Made by a program: the position numbers and the translations under genes. Shown piece after piece: positions 1 through 7,990 of a DNA stretch of 64,000 nt. Positions within the stretch are counted from its first letter, which is position 1, and every line of letters starts with the position of its first letter. The notes below the pieces were generated by a model. It worked only from the letters and a program-made list of their open reading frames with translations, made no database searches and had not been told where the DNA came from. Source of the DNA: Streptomyces durocortorensis (GTDB lineage: Bacteria; Actinomycetota; Actinomycetes; Streptomycetales; Streptomycetaceae); NCBI RefSeq assembly GCF_031760065.1, contig NZ_CP134500.1:6634001-6698000 (forward strand), read 5' to 3'.

Positions 1-526
1 GACGGGCACCCACCAGGCCGGTGAACCAGTCCGAGTACGGCTCGGTGCGCGCCGCGTCATGGATGCCGAGAAAGCCGCCGCCCGCCTCCATGTACGCCTC
101 CAGGCCCGCCTCCTGCTCCGGGTCGAGGACGTCGCCGCCACCGGTGAGGAAGACGACGGCGTGGAACGAGCCGAGCCGCTTCCCGTTGGTGAAGACCTTG
201 GGGTCGGCGGTGGCCACTACGGTGAACCGCCCGGCCTCCGGGCCGGTCTGCCCGATCTTCTCGATCGCCGCTATCCCCGCGTCCGTGTACGGGGCCTCGT
301 CGCCCGCCGAGGCGTGGAAGGCCAGCACTTTGACCTGGTTCGTCGCCCCCGGCGGGGATGGCAGAGACAACGTTGTCGCCATCCTCTCGACCAGGTCCCG
401 GTCGGGCGAGGTACCCGCGCTGGCCGGGCCCCCGCCGCTCAGCAGCGACACGGTCAGTGCGCCGGCCGCCAGGGCCGCCGCGAGGCCGCGTCGTGATCTG
501 GACCGGTGATGCGGTGCGCGCTGCAT
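1..526 (-). CDS. Secreted ThuA-like domain protein, 3' end outside window
   Basis: The minus strand stays open from the ATG at 526 to the window edge, giving about 175 residues of a longer protein. The N-terminus has a basic stretch (HHRSRSRRG), a hydrophobic Ala/Leu core and a PASA-type signal-peptidase site near residue 37, so the product is probably exported. The following segment (VKVLAFHASAGDE, later AVVFLTGGGDVLDPEQE and GGGFLGIHDAARTE) reads like the ThuA/trehalose-utilisation glutamine-amidotransferase-like fold, which in Streptomyces often sits in large secreted proteins with sugar-dehydrogenase or carbohydrate-binding domains. Those later domains would lie beyond the window. It is divergent from the laccase gene. 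The enzymatic activity of secreted ThuA domains is not established, so the family call is good but the function is open. Confidence 0.8.
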   Translation of the reverse strand, partial: MQRAPHHRSRSRRGLAAALAAGALTVSLLSGGGPASAGTSPDRDLVERMATTLSLPSPPGATNQVKVLAFHASAGDEAPYTDAGIAAIEKIGQTGPEAGRFTVVATADPKVFTNGKRLGSFHAVVFLTGGGDVLDPEQEAGLEAYMEAGGGFLGIHDAARTEPYSDWFTGLVGAR

Positions 527-548
527 GTGGTCACCCACCCCTCTGTGG

Positions 549-610
549 TCACTGCACCTCTCGGTGACTGTGGGTCGCTCACTCTTCGTCACTGCCTCTT
601 GGTTCACTGC
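549..610. repeat. Three TCACTGC repeats in the thuA-like leader
   Basis: TCACTGC occurs at 549-555, 589-595 and 604-610, with related TGGTCAC and CGGTGACTG motifs between. Read on the minus strand this is a run of GCAGTGA units followed by AGAG-like tails just upstream of the ThuA-like start. Such clustered half-sites suggest a regulator-binding region, but no regulator is identified. Confidence 0.35.
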
Positions 611-799
611 GACAGCGCACGAAGCTAGACCCCTTTTCGCGGTCCGCCAATAGCTATGGCAGCAATGGCACGAACTTTGTCCTGGGTGTGGATAAACCGG
701 ATGGTCCCGGCTACGGTGTGGCCCGATCCGGGGATCTCCGGAGCCCCCCTGACGTCTCCGCGGTGACGCCAGTTTCCTTATCGCAGTGGGGAGTTCGAC

Positions 800-1873
800 A
801 TGGACCGACGGACCTTCGGCCGACGGATGCTGGTCGGTGGCGCGGCCGCGGCGGCGACGGGGGTGACATCGTTGTCGCTCGGCGCGGTGAATGCAAGCTC
901 CGCCGAGAACCCGCCGCGCACCGCTCCGGCCGGAGGTGTGGTGCGCCGACTGAGGATGTACGCCGAGAAGTTGGCGGACGGTCAGCTCGGCTACGGCTTC
1001 GAGAAGGGCAAGGCCTCGGTGCCCGGCCCCCTCATCGAGCTGAACGAGGGCGACACCATGCACATCGAGTTCGAGAACCTCACTGACGTCGACGCCAGCC
1101 TCCACGTCCACGGCGTCGACTACGACATCGCCAACGACGGCACCCGGATGAACAAGAGCCACGTCGAACCCGGCGGCACCCGTACGTACACCTGGCGCAC
1201 GCACGCCCCGGGCCGCCGTAAGGACGGCACCTACGAGCCGGGCAGCGCGGGCTACTGGCACTACCACGACCACGTCGTCGGCACGGACCACGGCACCGGC
1301 GGCATCCGCAGGGGGCTCTACGGGCCGGTCGTCGTGCGCCGCAAGGGCGACATCCTGCCCGACAAGACGTTCACGATCGTCTTCAACGACATGACGATCA
1401 ACAACAAGACGGCCCACAACAGCGTCAACTTCGAGGCCACGGTGGGTGACCGGCTCGAATTCGTGATGATCACGCACGGCGAGTACTACCACACCTTCCA
1501 CATCCACGGTCACCGCTGGGCGGACAACCGGACCGGCATCCTCACCGGCCCCGACGACCCCAGCCGGGTCATCGACAACAAGATCTGCGGCCCCGCCGAC
1601 TCCTTCGGCCTCCAGATCATCGCGGGCGAACGCGTGGGCGCGGGCGCCTGGATGTACCACTGCCATGTGCAGAGTCACTCCGACATGGGGATGGCGGGGC
1701 TGCTGCTGATCAAGAAGCCGGACGGCACGATCCCGGGCTACGAACCGCACCATGCGACGGGCGGCACGGAAAAGAGGAGCAGCACGGAGGAGACGAGCAG
1801 CACGGAGGAGAAGAGCAGCACGGAGGAGACGAGCCGTACGGCGGAGGCAGGCGCGGCCGAGCACCAGCACTGA
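800..1873 (+). CDS. Two-domain small laccase (SLAC type), Tat-exported
   Basis: A 357-residue multicopper oxidase that couples oxidation of phenolic or other one-electron donors to reduction of O2 to water. The start is the ATG preceded by GGGGAG (787-792). The N-terminus RRTFGRR plus an Ala-rich core is a twin-arginine signal, consistent with export of a copper-loaded enzyme. Copper ligands are all visible: HVHG (H102, H104), WHYHDH (H154-H158), HTFHIHGH (H231, H234, H236) and HCHVQSH ending at M298 (C288, H293, M298), matching S. coelicolor small laccase numbering, including Tyr108. Proteins of this class are homotrimers with only two cupredoxin domains. The last ~30 residues are unusual: three SSTEE(T/K) repeats and a terminal HQH. 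No copper chaperone is adjacent. Confidence 0.95.
   Translation: MDRRTFGRRMLVGGAAAAATGVTSLSLGAVNASSAENPPRTAPAGGVVRRLRMYAEKLADGQLGYGFEKGKASVPGPLIELNEGDTMHIEFENLTDVDASLHVHGVDYDIANDGTRMNKSHVEPGGTRTYTWRTHAPGRRKDGTYEPGSAGYWHYHDHVVGTDHGTGGIRRGLYGPVVVRRKGDILPDKTFTIVFNDMTINNKTAHNSVNFEATVGDRLEFVMITHGEYYHTFHIHGHRWADNRTGILTGPDDPSRVIDNKICGPADSFGLQIIAGERVGAGAWMYHCHVQSHSDMGMAGLLLIKKPDGTIPGYEPHHATGGTEKRSSTEETSSTEEKSSTEETSRTAEAGAAEHQH
1778..1831 (+). repeat. Three 18-bp tandem repeats encoding SSTEE(T/K)
   Basis: Three 18-bp units (1778-1795, 1796-1813, 1814-1831) in frame with the laccase encode [18 protein letters not shown]. The units differ at one base. They extend the laccase with a Ser/Thr/Glu-rich tail outside the cupredoxin fold, and copy number probably varies between strains by replication slippage. 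Confidence 0.9.
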
Positions 1874-2129
1874 CGGGCCGCAGGCCGGGCCGGGTCTTGG
1901 AGGCGGGGTCGCGACGCACCGGCGCAACCCTTCGCACCGGGGGACCCTCCATCCCTACGCTGTGCCACACCGTATACGCGGGGAGGGGTGTGGACCCGCA
2001 GCCCGGTCGGCCCTGTGCGGACTGCGGTTGTCAGTGCCCGGTGCCAGACTCGACGGGAGAGGAAGCACCCAGGAGCCACAGCACGACGAGCGGGACCGAC
2101 CGGATCGCGGATCGACGGAGGAACATGCC

Positions 2130-2924
2130 ATGACCAGCCCGACCTTCCACGACGGAGCACCCAACTGGGTCGATCTCGGCACTCCCGACCTCGACGGGGC
2201 CGCCGCCTTCTACCGGGACCTTTTCGGTTGGGGCCTGATCCCCGGCGGCCCCGAGGTCGGGGGCTACGGCATGTTCACCCTGGACGACCGGTACGTCGGC
2301 GGGGTGATGACGGTCTCCGAGGACGAGGCGCCCAGTGCCTGGTCGGTCTCGTTCCAGTCGCCCGATGTCGACGCCACCGCCGCGGCGATCACCAAGGCGG
2401 GCGGGAGCGCCGCGTTCGAGGTGATGGACGTCCTCGACTACGGCCGCATGGGCGGCTTCACCGACCCGGCCGGAGCGTATTTCGGGGTGTGGCAGCCGAA
2501 GGAGCACCGTGGTTTCGGCGTCGTCCAGGAGCCCGGCTCGTTCCTCTGGGCCGAGCTCTACACCCCGGACGTCCCGGCGGCGGCCACCTTCTTCAACCGT
2601 GTCCTCGGCTGGCGGACCGACGAGATGAAGGTGGAGGGCACCGACTACACCTACACCACGGTCCACCCGGCGAGCGCCGGCCCGGAGGCGTCTTTCGGCG
2701 GTCTCGTCAGGATGGGGGACGTCCCCTCCGAGGCCGCGCGCGGCTCCCACTGGCTGCCGTATTTCGACGTGGCCGATGTCGACGCCGTCGTGGCCGAGGC
2801 GAAGCGGCTCGGCGGCACGGAGACACTGGCGGCGATGGAGGTCCCCGGCGTCGGCAAGCTGGCCAACGTCGCCGACCCGTACGGAGCGGTCTTCGCCGTG
2901 ATGAAGCCCGAACCGAGGCAGTAG
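2130..2924 (+). CDS. VOC-fold protein, two glyoxalase-like domains
   Basis: A 264-residue protein made of two vicinal-oxygen-chelate repeats (roughly residues 8-125 and 135-260). Each begins with the family pattern W(V/A)(D/E)L.TPD followed by AAAFYRDLFGW or AATFFNRVLGW, and each ends with a (T/A)DPAGAYFGV / ADPYGAVFAV strand. The start is the ATG at 2130, preceded by ACGGAGGA at 2115-2122; the open frame upstream is spurious. VOC proteins include glyoxalases, dioxygenases, and bleomycin- or fosfomycin-resistance binding proteins. This two-domain 'hydroxylase/glyoxalase-like' class is common in Streptomyces and mostly uncharacterised, so the substrate cannot be inferred. It stands alone, with 256 bp upstream. 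Confidence 0.9.
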   Translation: MTSPTFHDGAPNWVDLGTPDLDGAAAFYRDLFGWGLIPGGPEVGGYGMFTLDDRYVGGVMTVSEDEAPSAWSVSFQSPDVDATAAAITKAGGSAAFEVMDVLDYGRMGGFTDPAGAYFGVWQPKEHRGFGVVQEPGSFLWAELYTPDVPAAATFFNRVLGWRTDEMKVEGTDYTYTTVHPASAGPEASFGGLVRMGDVPSEAARGSHWLPYFDVADVDAVVAEAKRLGGTETLAAMEVPGVGKLANVADPYGAVFAVMKPEPRQ

Positions 2925-3007
2925 CCGCAGCTCCGGCCCCCGGCCGTGGGTTTGTGGATTGATGAATCGTTGATCAGTCGTTTATCGGCGCGGGACACCG
3001 TGGGCAC

Positions 3008-3262
3008 ATGCTGATCAACACCGTGACCGACGACGCGCTCGCCTGGCAGGAGACCGCGTTGTGCGCGCAGGCCGGGCCCGAGTTCTTCTTCCCGGCCCCG
3101 GGCAGCTCGACGCGCGAGGCCAAGCAACTGTGCAACGCCTGCGAAGGACGTCTGGCGTGCCTGGACTACGCACTGGCCAACGACGAACGGTTCGGTGTCT
3201 GGGGCGGGCTCTCCGAGAAGGAGCGCGAGCGGCTCCGCAGAGAAGGACGCGACCAGGACTGA
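3008..3262 (+). CDS. WhiB-like (Wbl) iron-sulfur regulator
   Basis: An 84-residue Wbl protein. The four cluster-binding cysteines are Cys19, Cys42, Cys45 and Cys51 (C-x22-C-x2-C-x5-C), followed by the GVWGGLSEKERERL turn and a basic tail, the hallmarks of the family. Wbl proteins carry a [4Fe-4S] cluster, bind the housekeeping sigma factor region 4, and regulate development, antibiotic production or stress in actinobacteria. The divergence from WhiB, WhiD, WblA, WblC and WblE as I remember them suggests one of the less-studied accessory Wbl types. By position next to the laccase it may match S. coelicolor wblH, but I am not certain enough to assign the symbol. It appears monocistronic. Confidence 0.93.
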   Translation: MLINTVTDDALAWQETALCAQAGPEFFFPAPGSSTREAKQLCNACEGRLACLDYALANDERFGVWGGLSEKERERLRREGRDQD

Positions 3263-3370
3263 ACGGCTCCCGCACTCCGCGTCGCAGAACCCCGGCAGCC
3301 CCTCGCACCACCGCCCTCACTCACCGTAAACCCCTGGGGTGTTCGAGGGTCGGCGCGGCACAATCTGCGG

Positions 3371-6300
3371 ATGACCCACGCACAGCCGCTCGCCCTCGCC
3401 GCCGCCCTCCTCGACGCTCTGGACCCGCTGCCCCACCCGCAGCGCATGCGTGAACTCGCGGTGCGGGCCCGGCGGCTGGCCGACGAGGGACGGCTGCGCG
3501 GGGTCCTGGCGGAGCTGGAGGACGGTGACCCCTACGAGCGCCGGATCGCGTCGGTCGCCGCCGCCGTCGGCCGGGACGCCGAGTGGTGCGGAGCGCACCT
3601 CGCCGACGAGGACGCCGTGGTCCGTGGCCACGCCTTCCGTGAGGCACGGCACCTCGGGGTACCGGACGCGGCGTACGAGACCGCCTTCGCCGACGCCCCC
3701 GCCGTCGTACGCCGTCGGCTGGTGGAGGCGATCGTGGCCGACGGGCGTACGGCGCTCGCCGACCGGTTGATCCGGACCGTGCGCGAGACCTGGGGCGACA
3801 TGGAGGCGGCCCGTCTGCTGCCCGGCTGCCCGGCCGGGACCGTGGTGGAGCTGCTGCCCGACCTGTGGCGCTCGGTGACGTGCTGGACCTCGCTCGGCCG
3901 CCGCCACCCCGGAGCGCTTCTGGACGCCGCCGAACGCGAGCTGACCGGCCTGCCCCCGGCCGGGCGCGACGCCTGGTGGCAGCGGTACGCATACGACCGG
4001 GGCGTCGCCGCGGCGACACCCGCCCTCCCGCACCGGGTGCTCGACCTCCTCGAACGGCACGGCCCCACCCGGCTTCCCGTGTCGCTGCACAGCCGCCTCG
4101 GACACCTCGTCGCCGCCGACCCGGCCCGCTTCGCCCGCCTCCTCCTGCGGCCCGACAGCTGCGCGCTGCCGCCCCGGGTGCTCAGCGGGACCCTGCTGCG
4201 CCGGCTGGTCCGCACCCTGCCCGACGCCCTCCTCGTCGAACTGGGCCGCAGCGCGACGGCCCCGGCCGGCCGGCTGCCCCGGCTGCTGCTCGCCCTGCCG
4301 CCCGGCCGCCGCGCCGCCCTCCACGAGGCAGTCACCGAAGGCCGGGGCGAGGGAACGCCGGTGGCCGTCGTCGACACCGAGCTTCTCGACGCCCTGCCCC
4401 GTACCCGGGTCACCGAAGTGGCCCGGCGACTGGCCGACCGGGCACGGACCCGGGGCGCGAACGACCTCGCCGTCCTCACCGCCGAGTCCTATCTGCCCTT
4501 CGCCGAGACGCGGGAACGTCTTCTCGCCGCCACTCGCCGTCCCGCCGCCGACGACCGCGGCGAGGCCTGGTCGCTGCTCGTCCGCAACGCGGGCCGCACC
4601 GGCGATCCGTCCCCCGTCGCCACCGTTCTGGAAGACCTGCTGCGGCTGCGCAACGAACAGGACCTCGTCCGCCAGTACGCCATGAAGGCTCTGCTCTGCG
4701 TGAAGCCCGTGCTCTTCACCGACGCCGTGGAACCGCTGCTCGACCGCATCGCCGCCGACGCCGTCGAGGCGCGCGACTCGTCCACCTGGACCCGCGCCAC
4801 GCTCAGCTCCCTGGCTCTCGCCGTGCTGCGCGAGCACGCGGTCACCGGACAGCGCGCCCTGGTCAATTGGGCGCTGCGCACCCTGGTCCGGATCACCGGC
4901 AACAGCGGCAGCGCCGACCTCGGCCGCCTGGACCGGGCCTTGCGCCGGGGTCAGGAGCACACGGTGTTCGACGCGTTGCGGCCCTGGCTGGAAGCGGGCG
5001 CCGAACGCTCCGACTACGGCCTCGTGCTCGCCCTCGCCCGGGCCGTCGGCCGCCGTGCGGAGGGCATGCCCGGCCTTCAGGAGCTGCTGTGGCAGGCCGT
5101 GAACCACGGCGGTGAACCGACGGCCCGGAGCGCGGCCGCCCTCTGGCTCCGGGCACCGGCCGACCGGGACGCCCGGGTCGGACAGCTGCTGGCCAGGGAC
5201 CCGTCGGCCGCCGCACTCCCCGACGTGCAGCGTGTCCTGACCCACCGTCGGACCGATCTGCTCGACGGGTATCTCGACGGGACGCCGCCCGTCGGCCGGT
5301 TCCTGCGCCCCGGCACACCCTGGACCGTCGGCATCGCCGGGGCGGAGCGCTGGACGCCCCGTCAGCAGCGTGCGGCGCAGCGCGCGCTGGAGCGTACGGC
5401 GTCGGACGAGAAGCTGCCGCTGTACGCACGGGCCACCGCCCTGTGGGAGCTCGCCCAGGTCCCCGGGCGGGGCGCCGACGCCGTACGGGCCTGGACGGAC
5501 GCCCCGGACGTGGTGCTCGCGGAAGCCGCGCTGGCCGCTCTCGCGTACACCGACCGGCCCGCCGACACGCTGCCCGACCTGCTCGCCCACACCGGCGACG
5601 ACCGGGCGCGGGTCGCGGTGTACGCGGCGAGCCGGGCCGCCACGTTCGCCCGGCCCTCCCGGCTGGCCGGGCTGCTCGCCGCCCGTACGGCCCCCGGCAC
5701 CGGCAAGGTCACCGGCCGCAAGGAGATGGTCCGCCTCGCCGCGGCTCTGCTGCCCCGCGCCGGGGCGGCCGCGCTGCTCGCCGAGGCGTACGGGCAGCCG
5801 GACCAGCACCAGGACGTGCGGGCCGCCTGTGTGACCTCCGGTACGCCGCTGCTCGGCGAGGCACGGATGTGGGAGGTGATGGAGAGCGCCACCGGGGAAG
5901 GGCGCGCCCTGCGCGTCGCGGTGCTGCGGGCGCACCCCCTTGAGCTGGACCCGGCCCACCGGCCGCGTTACGCCCGGCTGGTCCAGCAGGTGTGCGACGC
6001 GGAGGACGACGCCCTGGCCGCCCTGGCCCACGGGGCGCTGGTGCCCTGGCTGCCCTGGGCCCCGCACGCCGCGGCGGTGCTGATGGACACGGTCACCGAG
6101 CTGGACCGGCGCGGCCGGTGGCGCTCGGCCGCCGACGCCCTCGTGGAGGCCGCCCTGACCACCCCGGAGGCGGCCGTGGCCCTGAACCGCGCGCTGGGGC
6201 GGCTGGCCACCGGGGAGACGGCGGACGACGCGGGAGCGGAGCGCGACCGGCCCGCCCGGCAGCGGCTCGGCCATCTGACCGGGGCGCTGGCGCGGCGGAC

Positions 6301-6820
6301 GGGCACGCACGACCGGCAGGGTGCGGCGGTGCTCGGTGAGGCGGGCCGGACCCTGGCCGCCCACCGCGACCTGGTGCCGGACGCCGTGTCGCTGCTCGCG
6401 CGCTCACTGGACCTGGAGGCGGACCCGGACACGCTGCACACCTACCTGGTCCGGCTGGCCGCCCTGCACACCGGCCGCCCGGCGCTCGCCGCCAGGACCG
6501 CGCTCACCGTCGGCCGCCGGGTCGCGGGCCCGGGGGGTGTCTTGCCGATCACGCCGGGCCCGCCGGCAGGGCACCCCCTCGGGATCGCCGGTCGCCCGGG
6601 GACGGAGACCGGCGACCCGGACACGCTGCTGGTCGTCGTCGCACGGCTGGCGGGGACGGGGGACCCGGCCGAGGGCCTGTTCGCCGCCGAGCTGACCGTG
6701 GCGGGCGGCCGGCGAACCGGGTGGACCGGCCCCTGGCGCACCCAGCTGCGGATGCTCCGCCAGCACCCCTCGGGTGATGTGCGCGATGTGGCGTACGCGG
6801 AGGTCACCGCCCAGGAGTAG
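3371..6820 (+). CDS. Very large alpha-helical (HEAT/ARM-like) repeat protein, function unknown
   Basis: A 1149-residue protein almost entirely composed of short amphipathic helices rich in Leu, Ala and Arg (for example RRIASVAAAVG and RGHAFREARHLG), spaced like HEAT or armadillo repeats throughout. No signal peptide, membrane helix, nucleotide-binding motif or catalytic signature is visible. Streptomyces genomes carry such 'hypothetical' solenoid proteins, and I recognise no function. No Shine-Dalgarno precedes the ATG; a CACAAT hexamer lies 6 nt upstream, so the mRNA may be leaderless. The gene is convergent with the desaturase gene, with only 35 bp between stops. A 1015-codon antisense ORF is a GC-bias shadow. 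A scaffold role for protein-protein interaction is inference. Confidence 0.85.
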   Translation: MTHAQPLALAAALLDALDPLPHPQRMRELAVRARRLADEGRLRGVLAELEDGDPYERRIASVAAAVGRDAEWCGAHLADEDAVVRGHAFREARHLGVPDAAYETAFADAPAVVRRRLVEAIVADGRTALADRLIRTVRETWGDMEAARLLPGCPAGTVVELLPDLWRSVTCWTSLGRRHPGALLDAAERELTGLPPAGRDAWWQRYAYDRGVAAATPALPHRVLDLLERHGPTRLPVSLHSRLGHLVAADPARFARLLLRPDSCALPPRVLSGTLLRRLVRTLPDALLVELGRSATAPAGRLPRLLLALPPGRRAALHEAVTEGRGEGTPVAVVDTELLDALPRTRVTEVARRLADRARTRGANDLAVLTAESYLPFAETRERLLAATRRPAADDRGEAWSLLVRNAGRTGDPSPVATVLEDLLRLRNEQDLVRQYAMKALLCVKPVLFTDAVEPLLDRIAADAVEARDSSTWTRATLSSLALAVLREHAVTGQRALVNWALRTLVRITGNSGSADLGRLDRALRRGQEHTVFDALRPWLEAGAERSDYGLVLALARAVGRRAEGMPGLQELLWQAVNHGGEPTARSAAALWLRAPADRDARVGQLLARDPSAAALPDVQRVLTHRRTDLLDGYLDGTPPVGRFLRPGTPWTVGIAGAERWTPRQQRAAQRALERTASDEKLPLYARATALWELAQVPGRGADAVRAWTDAPDVVLAEAALAALAYTDRPADTLPDLLAHTGDDRARVAVYAASRAATFARPSRLAGLLAARTAPGTGKVTGRKEMVRLAAALLPRAGAAALLAEAYGQPDQHQDVRAACVTSGTPLLGEARMWEVMESATGEGRALRVAVLRAHPLELDPAHRPRYARLVQQVCDAEDDALAALAHGALVPWLPWAPHAAAVLMDTVTELDRRGRWRSAADALVEAALTTPEAAVALNRALGRLATGETADDAGAERDRPARQRLGHLTGALARRTGTHDRQGAAVLGEAGRTLAAHRDLVPDAVSLLARSLDLEADPDTLHTYLVRLAALHTGRPALAARTALTVGRRVAGPGGVLPITPGPPAGHPLGIAGRPGTETGDPDTLLVVVARLAGTGDPAEGLFAAELTVAGGRRTGWTGPWRTQLRMLRQHPSGDVRDVAYAEVTAQE

Positions 6821-6855
6821 CGAGGGCCGGACCGGCCGCCGGACCAGGGCCCGGA

Positions 6856-7830
6856 TCAGGCGCGGCCGCGCGCCACCATCCGGGCCTTGCGGGCGGCGAG
6901 CCTCTCGTCGAACTTCGCGGCCTCGCTGTCGAGACCGCCCATGTACAGGCCGAGCTCCTCCTGCGCCTGCATGCCCTCCGGGCCGAGCCCGTCGATCTCC
7001 ATGACCTTCAGGTAGCGAAGCACCGGCTGGATCACGTCGTCGTGGTGGATGCGCATGTTGTAGATCTCGCCGATCGCCATCTGCGCGGCGGCCCGCTCGA
7101 ATCCGGGCATGCCGTGGCCGGGCATCCGGAAGTTGACGACGACGTCGCGCACGGCCTGCATGGTGAGGTCCGGGGCCAGTTCGAAGGCGGAGCGCAGGAG
7201 GTTGCGGTAGAAGACCATGTGGAGGTTCTCGTCGGTCGCGATCCGGGCCAGCATCCGGTCGCACACCGGGTCGCCGGACTGGTGGCCGGTGTTGCGGTGC
7301 GAGACGCGGGTGGCCAGCTCCTGGAAGGCTACGTACGCGACGGAGTGCAGCATCGAGTGCCGGTTGTCCGACTCGAAGCCCTCCGCCATGTGCGCCATGC
7401 GGAACTGCTCCAGCTTGTCCGGGTCCACGGCGCGCGAGGTGAGCAGGTAGTCGCGCATCACGATGCCGTGGCGCCCCTCCTCGGCGGTCCAGCGGTGCAC
7501 CCAGGTGCCCCAGGCGCCGTCGCGGCCGAAGAGCGAGGCGATCTCGTGGTGGTAGCTGGGGAGGTTGTCCTCGGTGAGGAGGTTCACCACGAGGGCGATC
7601 TTGCCGATGTCCGTGACCTTGGACTGGTCCGGCGCCCAGGCCTCGCCGTCCTCGAAGACGCCGGGGAAGTTGCGTCCGTCGGAGAACGGGACGTACTCGT
7701 GCGGCATCCAGTCCTTGGCGACCTTGAGATGGCGGTTCAGTTCCTGCTCCACCACCTCTTCCAGCGCGTACAGCAGTTGGGCGTCGGTCCACGCCTTCGA
7801 ACTGCCGAGGTGGGGAGAGGTGATCGTCAC
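6856..7830 (-). CDS. Acyl-ACP desaturase (soluble diiron, FA_desaturase_2)
   Basis: A 324-residue soluble diiron enzyme that introduces a cis double bond into acyl chains carried on acyl carrier protein, using O2 and ferredoxin. Diiron ligands are visible as E117-E118-x-x-H121 (EEGRH) and D200-E201-x-x-H204 (DENLH), with further acids at E87 and E171, as in the stearoyl-ACP desaturase/DesA family. Length fits actinobacterial DesA1-type enzymes. The gene is monocistronic, with its promoter region at 7831-7990 carrying a strong repeated palindrome (7857-7902), so a dedicated lipid-sensing repressor is likely. The role is presumably adjustment of membrane fluidity. Electron-transfer partners are not adjacent. 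Confidence 0.93.
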   Translation of the reverse strand: MTITSPHLGSSKAWTDAQLLYALEEVVEQELNRHLKVAKDWMPHEYVPFSDGRNFPGVFEDGEAWAPDQSKVTDIGKIALVVNLLTEDNLPSYHHEIASLFGRDGAWGTWVHRWTAEEGRHGIVMRDYLLTSRAVDPDKLEQFRMAHMAEGFESDNRHSMLHSVAYVAFQELATRVSHRNTGHQSGDPVCDRMLARIATDENLHMVFYRNLLRSAFELAPDLTMQAVRDVVVNFRMPGHGMPGFERAAAQMAIGEIYNMRIHHDDVIQPVLRYLKVMEIDGLGPEGMQAQEELGLYMGGLDSEAAKFDERLAARKARMVARGRA

Positions 7831-7856
7831 GGGGAGCTCCTGGGGACGGGAGAATT

Positions 7857-7902
7857 ACCTACGGCTTCGTAGGTTACGAGACCGTAGGTTAAGGCGACCG
7901 TA
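7857..7902 (-). promoter_or_regulatory. Palindromic operator array upstream of the desaturase
   Basis: Positions 7857-7874 form a perfect inverted repeat, ACCTACG-GCTT-CGTAGGT. An overlapping dyad TACG-AGAC-CGTA lies at 7875-7886 and a further CGTAAGG half-site starts at 7899. The CGTA cores recur at 15-16 bp intervals. It sits 26 bp upstream of the desaturase start. The architecture is typical of a TetR-family operator; in mycobacteria the desA1/desA2 desaturase genes are controlled by the TetR regulator MadR, so an equivalent regulator is a reasonable inference. Confidence 0.65.
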
Positions 7903-7990
7903 AGGGCAAAGCCAAGCCCGTACCCGCTGGCGGCCGACTACGTACCGTCATGTGCCCAGCTCGTGGTGGTGGTGTGGCGGCCCTCGCAGG

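Noticed and set aside
3317..6364. 1015-codon minus-strand ORF antisense to the helical-repeat gene
   Set aside because: Composition and codon use (Gly/Pro/Arg-rich) match a GC-bias shadow of the plus-strand gene, with no family features.
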